12,463 nt of DNA from the NCBI GenBank assembly GCA_029884035.1, contig JAOUIM010000062.1:1-12463 (forward strand), in the 5' to 3' direction. This document shows positions 1 through 5,526 of the stretch, piece after piece (within the stretch, counting starts at the first letter, position 1; each line of letters begins with the position of its first letter). The translations under genes and the position numbers were made by a program. Source of the DNA: Aquincola sp. GTDB lineage: Bacteria; Pseudomonadota; Gammaproteobacteria; Burkholderiales; Burkholderiaceae_C. A model generated the notes under the pieces. The model was not told the origin of the DNA, ran no database searches, and saw nothing but the letters and a program-made list of their open reading frames with translations.

Positions 1-534
1 GGCATCGCGCTGCCCGCCGAGATCGAACGCCGCCTCGCACGCCTGCTCTCGATTTTCGTTGCGGCGGCGCTGTATCTCGTTGCCGTCTATCACCTGACGA
101 ACGCCTACTACGCTGACCAGACGGCCTTCGAGGCCTTCTTGTTGCTCGGCAGGGATGGTGGCACGCACTTTGCACTGCTGTTCTGGGCCGGGTTCGTGCT
201 GCTCGGGTCGGTCGTTCCGTTCGCGCTGCTGTCGTGGCCGAGGGCCGGGCCGCGCGGCCTGCGCATGAGCGTCGCCGCCGCTCTCGTCGTGCTCGGCGCC
301 TTCGCGTTCCTGTACGTCTTCATCATCGGCGGCCAGGCGTTCCCGCTCGAGATCTTCCCCGGCTGGGCAGCGAGCAGCACCTTCGCCGACGGCGCGGTGG
401 CCCACTACCGGCCCTCGTGGCCCGAGCTCGCGCTGGGGATCGGCGGCGTGGGTGCGGCCTTTCTGCTCACCGTGGTGGGTGTGCGCGTGCTCGACTTCCT
501 GCCGCAGGACGATCTGAAGGTCGAAGCGAACTGA
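1..534 (+). CDS. dsrP: DsrP, C-terminal part (NrfD-family membrane subunit of DsrMKJOP)
   Basis: The reading frame is open from the first base, so the N-terminal half lies outside the window; 177 residues are visible. Four hydrophobic segments can be seen at about residues 13-33, 57-77, 89-110 and 140-163 of the visible part, separated by short charged loops, as expected for the last helices of an NrfD/polysulfide-reductase-type quinone-interacting membrane protein. In the known family, DsrP sits in the inner membrane in the DsrMKJOP complex, which links the quinone pool to cytoplasmic sulfur chemistry (DsrC persulfide/trisulfide). Assignment to DsrP rather than another NrfD homologue rests on what follows directly: dsrN and dsrR, the order known from Allochromatium vinosum (dsr...OPNRS). 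The stop lies 31 bases before the chosen dsrN start. Confidence 0.85.
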   Translation, partial: GIALPAEIERRLARLLSIFVAAALYLVAVYHLTNAYYADQTAFEAFLLLGRDGGTHFALLFWAGFVLLGSVVPFALLSWPRAGPRGLRMSVAAALVVLGAFAFLYVFIIGGQAFPLEIFPGWAASSTFADGAVAHYRPSWPELALGIGGVGAAFLLTVVGVRVLDFLPQDDLKVEAN

Positions 535-565
535 GCGCGTGCACCCTCCACACCCACCAGCACCC

Positions 566-1996
566 ATGCAGCGACTCTTCGTCTCGGCCGTGCACAAGTC
601 CTCGGGCAAGACGCTCGTCACGCTCGGGCTCAGCGCCGCGCTGCGTGCGACCGGCTGCAGCGTGCAACCCTTCAAGAAGGGCCCGGACTACATCGACCCG
701 ATGTGGCTCGCGCTCGCCGCCGGCCGGCCCTGCTTCAACCTCGACCCGCACCTGAGCACGGCCGAGGCGATCCGTGCGCGCTTCACGAAGGCGATCGCCG
801 GGGCTGACCTCGCGCTCGTCGAGGGCAACCTCGGCCTGCACGACGGCCTGGCACTCGACGGCAGCAACAGCAGTGCGGCGCTGGCCAAGCTGCTCGACGC
901 GCCGGTGGTGCTGGTGCTGGACGCGCGTGGCATGACGCGCGGCGTGGCGCCGATCCTGCTCGGCACCCAGGCCTTCGACCGCGACGTGAGAATCGGCGGC
1001 GTGGTGCTCAACCGCGTGGGTGGTGCGCGCCATGAAGGCAAGCTGCGCGCGGCGATCGAGCACTACACCGACATCCCCGTGCTGGGCGCGGTCGGCGAAG
1101 ACGCGCGGCTCGCCGTTCCCGAACGACACCTTGGCCTGACGACCAGCACCGAGACTGCGGACGCCGCGCGGCGCGTCGCCGAGATCGGCCACGTGATCGC
1201 CGCGCAGGTGGACCTCGATCGCGTGCGCGCGCTTGCTGCTTCGGCGCCGGGCTGGGCGTTCCCGCCGGCGGCCCCGGCGAACATGTCACAGGCCGAGACG
1301 GCGCGCGTGCGGGTCGCCATCGCCCGTGATCGCGCCTTCGGCTTCTACTACCCCGACGACCTCGAGGCGCTGCGCGCCGCCGGCGCCGAGCTCGTCTTCT
1401 TCGACATGCTGCGCGACGATCGCCTGCCGCCCGCGACCGATGGTCTCTACCTCGGCGGCGGGTTCCCCGAGACCTGCCTCGCAGCCCTGGAAGGCAACGC
1501 GGCACTGCGCAGCGCGCTGCGCCGCGCGATCGAGGCCGGGCTGCCGACCTATGCCGAATGCGGCGGCCTGATGGTCCTGTCGCGCAGCATCACCTGGAAG
1601 GGCCGGCGCGCGGCGATGGTGGGCGCGATTCCCGGCGACACGGTGATGCACGAGCGCGCGGTCGGCCGCGGCTACGTGCAACTCGAGGAGACCGCGGCCA
1701 TGCCCTGGGGCGATGCCAGCCACGGCCCGGTGCGTGGGCACGAGTTCCACCACTCGAGCCTCGAGAACCTCGACCCCGGTGTCGCCTTCGCGTATCGCGT
1801 CCAGCGTGGGCATGGCATCGACGGCCGGCACGACGGCCTCGTCGTGCACAAGCTCCTCGCCTCGTACGCGCACCTGCGTCACGGTGCCGGCTCGGACTGG
1901 GTGCCGCGCTTCGTCGAGTTCGTGCGCCGCTGCCGTGACGACGCCGGCGACGGCGCGGCCAAGGCCGCGATGCCGGCAGCGGCGCTGGTGGCTTGA
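566..1996 (+). CDS. dsrN: DsrN, glutamine-dependent siroheme amidase (cobyrinic acid a,c-diamide synthase family)
   Basis: A 476-residue CobB/CbiA-type amidase. DsrN is thought to amidate siroheme to siroamide, the cofactor of sulfur-oxidiser DsrAB; it acts in the cytoplasm with ATP and glutamine. The N-terminus has a P-loop-like nucleotide-binding motif (SAVHKSSGKT, residues 7-16), followed by KKGPDYIDP, typical of the CbiA synthetase domain. The C-terminal half is a class-I glutamine amidotransferase domain with the nucleophile Cys332 in AECGGLMVLS and a His near position 436 in SYAHLRH. The ATG at 566 was chosen because the protein then begins directly at the conserved MQRLFVSAVHKSSGKT; no clear Shine-Dalgarno precedes it. 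A GTG at 539 would add nine Pro/His-rich residues and lie just behind the dsrP stop, so it is a possible alternative. Placement between dsrP and dsrR excludes a cobalamin role with fair certainty. Confidence 0.9.
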   Translation: MQRLFVSAVHKSSGKTLVTLGLSAALRATGCSVQPFKKGPDYIDPMWLALAAGRPCFNLDPHLSTAEAIRARFTKAIAGADLALVEGNLGLHDGLALDGSNSSAALAKLLDAPVVLVLDARGMTRGVAPILLGTQAFDRDVRIGGVVLNRVGGARHEGKLRAAIEHYTDIPVLGAVGEDARLAVPERHLGLTTSTETADAARRVAEIGHVIAAQVDLDRVRALAASAPGWAFPPAAPANMSQAETARVRVAIARDRAFGFYYPDDLEALRAAGAELVFFDMLRDDRLPPATDGLYLGGGFPETCLAALEGNAALRSALRRAIEAGLPTYAECGGLMVLSRSITWKGRRAAMVGAIPGDTVMHERAVGRGYVQLEETAAMPWGDASHGPVRGHEFHHSSLENLDPGVAFAYRVQRGHGIDGRHDGLVVHKLLASYAHLRHGAGSDWVPRFVEFVRRCRDDAGDGAAKAAMPAAALVA

Positions 1997-2010
1997 GGAC
2001 GACCGTCACG

Positions 2011-2367
2011 ATGAGCGCCGTCGCCGCCCCCCGCACCGTCTTCGTCGACGGCCGAACCGTCGCCACCGACGCCGAGGGTTACCTGCTCGCCCTCGGCGAC
2101 TGGTCCGAGGCGTTCGCGCGGGCGCTGGCGCGCGAGGAAGGCCTCGCCCTGACGCCCGCGCATTGGGAGGTGATCCGCTTCCTGCGCGATTACTACCACG
2201 GGCACGGCGTGCAGGCGCAGGTGCGGGTGATGGTCAAGCACTTCAGCACCGCGTGGGGGCCCGCGCTCGGCAGCAACCATCACCTGCATGAGATGTTCCC
2301 CGTCGGCGGACCGCAGAAGCAGGGCAACCGGCTCGCTGGCTTGCTGCGCACCAAGGGCGAGCACTGA
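2011..2367 (+). CDS. DsrC/TusE-family protein lacking both C-terminal cysteines (RspA-like)
   Basis: A 118-residue protein with the DsrC fold signature: residues 23-31 (GYLLALGDW), then LTPAHWEVIRFLRDYY, a VKHF segment and a C-terminal arm with GPQKQ and LAGL. In true DsrC this arm ends in a CX10C pair that carries trisulfide/persulfide sulfur between DsrAB and DsrK. Here the matching positions are Asn106 and Glu117, and the whole protein has no cysteine, so it cannot do sulfur-relay chemistry. It fits the group called RspA (regulatory sulfur-related proteins), whose role is not established. The ATG at 2011 is preceded by TGAGGA at 1994-1999, which overlaps the dsrN stop, so translation is likely coupled to dsrN. 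A TTG at 1993 would add six residues. A canonical dsrC would be expected upstream, outside the window. Confidence 0.85.
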   Translation: MSAVAAPRTVFVDGRTVATDAEGYLLALGDWSEAFARALAREEGLALTPAHWEVIRFLRDYYHGHGVQAQVRVMVKHFSTAWGPALGSNHHLHEMFPVGGPQKQGNRLAGLLRTKGEH

Positions 2368-2392
2368 CCCGTCCCGAACCGGAGCCACACCG

Positions 2393-2761
2393 ATGTTCAG
2401 CATCACCCCCGCCGCAAGCACCGAGCTGCTCGCCGCCGCCGAGCGCAGCGACGCTGCCGGCATGGCGTTGCGCATCGCCGCACGAGCGCTTGCCGACGGC
2501 TCGATCGAATACGGCATGGGGTTCGACGACGAGCGCGATAACGACGAGTCGGTCAATTACCACGGACTGACCGTGTTGCTCGGCGCGCGCAGCCGGCCCT
2601 ATCTGGCCCGCACGACACTCGACTACGTCGAGATCGAGCGCGGCCGCTTCGACTTCGTTTTCATTCCCACCGCCGAACCGTCGGGCGCGTCGCCCGACGG
2701 TTCCGGCACCACCACCGCGGGCAGCTGCGGCGGTGGGGGCTGCAGCCGCTGCGGCAGCTGA
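2393..2761 (+). CDS. dsrR: DsrR, IscA/HesB-like (A-type scaffold) protein with Cys-rich tail
   Basis: A 122-residue protein starting MFSITPAAS, typical of the IscA/HesB fold, with MALRIAAR, YGMGFDD and the LDYVEIERGRFDFVFI strand segment. As in A. vinosum DsrR, the core lacks the cysteine that in IscA lies in the first conserved loop, so it is probably not a normal Fe-S scaffold; DsrR of A. vinosum was reported to affect dsr expression after transcription. Unlike what I remember of that protein, this one continues through a Gly/Ser/Thr/Pro-rich linker (about residues 95-109) into GSCGGGGCSRCGS, with cysteines at 112, 117 and 120. A Shine-Dalgarno GGAG at 2381-2384 lies 8 bases before the ATG. 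It sits 25 bases after the DsrC-like gene and 34 bases before cobA, in the same operon. Confidence 0.85.
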   Translation: MFSITPAASTELLAAAERSDAAGMALRIAARALADGSIEYGMGFDDERDNDESVNYHGLTVLLGARSRPYLARTTLDYVEIERGRFDFVFIPTAEPSGASPDGSGTTTAGSCGGGGCSRCGS

Positions 2762-2795
2762 ACGACCGCTTGACGCCTGCTGGAGACCGACACCC

Positions 2796-3602
2796 ATGAA
2801 TTCCTTCGTCGACCTCACCGCGATGATGGCCGCGACGCGCGCGTCGAATGGCACTGTCCACCTCGTCGGTGCCGGCCCGGGCGACCCCGAGCTGCTGACG
2901 CTGCGCGCGGCGCGCCTGCTGGCGCAGGCCGACGTGGTGGTCTACGACCACCTGGTCGGGGCCGGCGTGCTCGAGCTGCTCGGCCCGCAGGCAGAGCGCG
3001 TCTACGTCGGCAAGCAACGCGACCACCACAGCGTGCCGCAGGACCAGATCAACTCGCTGCTCGTGCAGCTGGCACGCGAAGGCCGGCGCGTGGTGCGCTT
3101 GAAAGGCGGCGACCCCTTCGTTTTCGGCCGCGGCGGCGAGGAGCTCCAGGTGCTGGCCGAGGCGGGCGTCGCGTTCGAGGTCGTGCCAGGCATCACCGCC
3201 GCGTGCGGCGTGGCGGCCTACGCCGGCATCCCGCTCACGCACCGCGACCATGCGCAGAGCGTCGTCTTCGTCACCGGCCACCTTAAGGACGGCAGCTGCG
3301 AGCTCGACTGGGAAGCGCTCGCGAGGCCGCGCCAGACCGTGGTGATCTACATGGGGCTGTCGGGGCTGGCGATGATCTGCGAGCGCCTGGCCGCGCACGG
3401 GCTGGGAGCCGACTGGCCCGCGGCCGTGGTGTCCAGCGGCACGCTCTCGGATCAGCGCGTCGTGGTGGCCACCCTCGGCACGCTCGGCGCCGAGGTCGCG
3501 CGCGAGGGGTTGACATCACCCTGCCTCACGATCGTCGGCGAGGTCGTGCGTCTGCGCGGCGAGCTGGCCTGGTTCGACGCTCAGGCACTCGCAGCCGTCT
3601 GA
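2796..3602 (+). CDS. cobA: Uroporphyrinogen-III C-methyltransferase (SUMT/CobA)
   Basis: A 268-residue single-domain SUMT. It transfers two methyl groups from SAM to uroporphyrinogen III, giving precorrin-2, the branch point to siroheme and cobalamin. Visible family motifs are VGAGPGDPE (residues 24-32), LKGGDPFVFGRGGEE (102-116), VVPGITAACGVAAYAGIPLTHR and IYMG (184-187). There is no CysG-type dehydrogenase/ferrochelatase domain, so precorrin-2 oxidation and iron insertion need other enzymes. The ATG at 2796 is preceded by TGGAGA at 2781-2786; the first 18 residues are not conserved in the family as far as I recall. Its location after dsrN and dsrR suggests it is dedicated to siroheme supply for DsrAB. 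It is the last gene of the dsr group; no convincing terminator follows. Confidence 0.93.
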   Translation: MNSFVDLTAMMAATRASNGTVHLVGAGPGDPELLTLRAARLLAQADVVVYDHLVGAGVLELLGPQAERVYVGKQRDHHSVPQDQINSLLVQLAREGRRVVRLKGGDPFVFGRGGEELQVLAEAGVAFEVVPGITAACGVAAYAGIPLTHRDHAQSVVFVTGHLKDGSCELDWEALARPRQTVVIYMGLSGLAMICERLAAHGLGADWPAAVVSSGTLSDQRVVVATLGTLGAEVAREGLTSPCLTIVGEVVRLRGELAWFDAQALAAV

Positions 3603-3617
3603 GGCGGCACCGCGCGC

Positions 3618-4290
3618 TCACCGCCCGTCGATGCCGGGCCTGAGCGGGTCTCGCGGCCGGCCTCGCACAGCAGGCGTTCGTCGCGTGCCCGAACCCGGTT
3701 CGTGTGGCGCCATCGGCAGGCGCGCGGCCATTCCCCACCGACGCTGCGCGTCGTGCCGCGAACGCCGACGCGGGGATGCGTTGGCGCGGTAGCGATCATC
3801 GTCTCCTCGGTCAGCCAAGGCGTGAGGTGCACGTCCGGGTGCCGCTGCGGGCCTTTGGTGAAGCCGACGCCGATCTCGAATGCCGTCATCGCACCGATCA
3901 CCTCGGTCGAAAGTCCGCCCACGCACCGGGCTCGCCGCATGCGACTCCTTCCTGCGTGCGACGGGGCCCGGCGGCAGCACCGCGCCGAACGCGAGGCTCG
4001 CCGCCACCCGGCGTCGCGCAGCATGGGCGCCGGCGAACGGATGTTCGAGTTCGGCGGCGTGGTCCGGCAGCGATGCCGCCTTGCGCGTCGAGACGCGGTC
4101 GTTGGCGTTGAGCACGAGCCGTTGGCGCACGCGGTCGAAGAGCGACGCCCCTAGCGCGGTCTCCAAGTCGGCGACGCCGCACGCGCCGCCCCCCGTGAAC
4201 GCGCCACGCGCCCGGCCACGGCCCGCGTGAAGCCGTCGCGCGCCGTGGCGAAGAACACCTCGAGCTGGCGCGGCCTCACGTGCAGCCGCG
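3618..4290 (-). pseudogene. Decayed LysR-family transcriptional regulator
   Basis: No continuous frame exists, but pieces of one LysR-type regulator follow each other in the right order on the - strand across frames. The helix-turn-helix start RPRQLEVFFATARDGFTRAV lies near 4282-4225. It continues in a second frame as LETALGASLFDRVRQRLVLN and AAELEHPFAGAH near 4170-4060. Part of the effector domain (GAMTAFEIGVGFTKGPQRHP, LTPWLTEETMIATAPTHP) lies in the first frame again near 3890-3780, and PHEPGSGTRR follows in the second frame near 3690. One shift falls at a run of six C/G bases (4189-4194). Helix residues that normally read about ALSQSAAS are also changed, so this is long decay and not just sequencing error. 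Divergent orientation to the sat remnant suggests it once regulated sat/apr. The effector domain reminds me of the YeiE/CbbR-like LysR group, but this is uncertain. Confidence 0.8.
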
Positions 4291-4479
4291 GCACGGCGTG
4301 AGCAAGCGCCGCTGCAGGCACGAGCGGGGCCGGCCGCAAGCGGTGGGTTGAGCGATTTTTCAGTTCACTGTGAACAACATTGTCTGTTTTTCTTTTCAGC
4401 GGCGAGGCCTACGATGAAAGTGTCGACTCCAAGGCCTGTCCATGATCGACGCCCCGCCCTCTCCAAACCGAGCCCGCCG
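4291..4479. other. Intergenic segment between LysR and sat remnants
   Basis: This gap holds no gene I can support. Bases 4350-4400 are clearly richer in A and T (runs of T at 4356-4360 and 4387-4396) than the surrounding sequence, and contain the palindrome at 4363-4375. The rest is GC-rich and featureless. It is the likely original divergent promoter region for the regulator and sat. Confidence 0.5.
4363..4375. promoter_or_regulatory. Perfect 13-bp palindrome, candidate LysR-type operator
   Basis: GTTCACTGTGAAC is an exact inverted repeat around a central T. Read from 4364, it also fits the T-N11-A pattern of LysR-type operators. It lies in the only AT-richer stretch of the region, about 75 bases upstream of the LysR remnant and about 105 bases upstream of the sat remnant, the usual geometry for a divergent LysR target. 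A TACGAT at 4410-4415 could be a -10 element, but the T-rich -35 position (around 4387-4392) is poor, as is common for activator-dependent promoters. No other clear promoter was seen before aprB, so this could drive the apr-qmo operon. The function is inference. Confidence 0.4.
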
Positions 4480-4935
4480 ATGAGCGCGCTCGTCAGGCCC
4501 CACGGCGTGGCAGAACTGCAGCCCTTGCGCCTGGGAGGCGAAGCGGGTGACCGAGCAGCCGCGGGTCAAAACTGTCGGGGCGATCGAGGTCCGCGACGGT
4601 GTGCTCGCGCATTCGCGGCTTGGCGCGTTCGAGCCGGGCGACATCCCGGCCGAGGTGCGTGCGTGCGCGCGTTCGGCGCGCTGACCACGCACTGCTTCGT
4701 GCCGAGCGCCATCGCGCAGGCGGGCTACCCGCTGGACCCGCGCCACGCCGGCCCGTGCGAGGCGCTGCTGCGTACGCTGTTCTGCCAGACCCACGGCTGC
4801 TCGTGCCCGATCGTCGGGCGTGCCCATGCCGACGTAGGCAGCTGCTGCGGCCCCTTCGACGCGCACCACATCTTCGAATACGCCCGACCCGAGGTGCTCG
4901 AGATCCTGTGCGCCCACGACCGGGGCTGCGGAACG
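4480..4935 (+). pseudogene. sat: Remnant of sulfate adenylyltransferase (ATP sulfurylase)
   Basis: The start MSALVRPHGVAELQPL matches the N-terminus of Sat. At about 4541 the frame changes and the sequence jumps to the C-terminal domain (RDGVLAHSRLGAFEPGDIPA), so roughly the middle 200 residues, including the usual substrate-binding QxRNP region, are gone. At about 4655-4670 the frame returns and continues with QAGYPLDPRHAGPCEALL, IVGRAHADVG and GPFDAHHIFE. Many conserved positions are altered: the expected DMRYAGPREALL, GRDHAGVGDYYGPFD and QNYGC now carry Cys, His, Pro or Ala, largely through transitions. The Cys-pair tail of the family is lost. Intact Sat (about 400 residues) would convert APS plus pyrophosphate to ATP and sulfate, the step after AprBA. 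The restored frame stays open to 5022, overlapping aprB, and may be miscalled as a hypothetical protein. Confidence 0.88.
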
Positions 4936-5006
4936 CCCAACCCGCCTGATCGCGCCGATACGACGCCTGCCATCCCCCCGAACGATCACCGACCCGGAGA
5001 CCGAAG

Positions 5007-5456
5007 ATGCCCAGCTATGTGATTGCCGAAAAGTGCGACGGCTGCATGGGCCGCGAGAAGACGGCCTGCATGTACATCTGTCCGCACGACCTGATGGCGC
5101 TCGACCCCGCGACCCGCAAAGGCTACAACCAGGAGCCCGAGCAGTGCTGGGAGTGCTACAACTGCGTCAAGATCTGCCCGCAGCAGGCCATCGAGGTCCG
5201 CGCGTATGCGGACTTCGCGCCGCTGGGCGGATCGGTGATCCCCATGATGGCATCGGACAGCATCATGTGGACGGTCAAGTTCCGCAACGGGAACCTGAAG
5301 CGCTTCAAGTTCCCCGTCCGCACGGTGCCTGCGGGATCGGTGGACATCTTCGCCGATGGCGCGCAGGCCGACCTCGCCAAGATCAAGCAGCCCGGCTTCT
5401 ACTCGCACCACGCTCGGGGCGACGAACTGCCCGTGCCGCCGCCATTGAAGTCTTAG
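5007..5456 (+). CDS. aprB: Adenylylsulfate reductase beta subunit AprB
   Basis: A 149-residue ferredoxin-type subunit of dissimilatory APS reductase, cytoplasmic partner of AprA. Two [4Fe-4S] cluster sets are visible: Cys10, Cys13, Cys21, Cys25 (CDGCMGREKTACMYICP) and Cys47, Cys50, Cys53, Cys57 (CWECYNCVKICP). Trp48 sits at the position of the tryptophan proposed to help electron transfer between the cluster and the FAD in the Archaeoglobus enzyme. The C-terminal part, after about residue 70, forms the beta-sheet and tail that wrap around AprA. Length is normal for the family. A Shine-Dalgarno GGAGA at 4996-5000 precedes the ATG by 6 bases. It starts the intact apr-qmo gene set; in a sulfur oxidiser the enzyme runs toward APS formation from sulfite and AMP. 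Confidence 0.97.
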   Translation: MPSYVIAEKCDGCMGREKTACMYICPHDLMALDPATRKGYNQEPEQCWECYNCVKICPQQAIEVRAYADFAPLGGSVIPMMASDSIMWTVKFRNGNLKRFKFPVRTVPAGSVDIFADGAQADLAKIKQPGFYSHHARGDELPVPPPLKS

Positions 5457-5477
5457 GCCGGCCGTCAGATCTTGAGC

Positions 5478-5491
5478 GGACCTTGAGGTCC
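5478..5491 (+). promoter_or_regulatory. Small hairpin in the aprB-aprA gap
   Basis: GGACC-TTGA-GGTCC can fold into a five-base-pair stem with a four-base loop in the 70-base gap between aprB and aprA. A T-rich stretch follows about 11 bases later (5502-5509), too far for a normal intrinsic terminator. It could be a weak attenuator or mRNA-processing site that tunes the ratio of the two subunits, or chance. Confidence 0.25.
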
Positions 5492-5526
5492 AACCACAGA
5501 GTCTTTTCTTGGAGCGAGAACGCACC

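Noticed and set aside
539..565. GTG start for dsrN adding nine residues
   Set aside because: The added Pro/His-rich segment does not look like the family N-terminus and no better ribosome-binding site supports it; kept as an alternative only.
3603..3625. Inverted repeat GGCGG...CCGCC just after the cobA stop, as a terminator
   Set aside because: The stem is five pairs with a 13-base loop and there is no T-run; such pairs are frequent at this GC content.
4599..4949. Separate 116-residue Arg-rich + strand gene
   Set aside because: It is an off-frame reading of the sat remnant with no recognisable domain.
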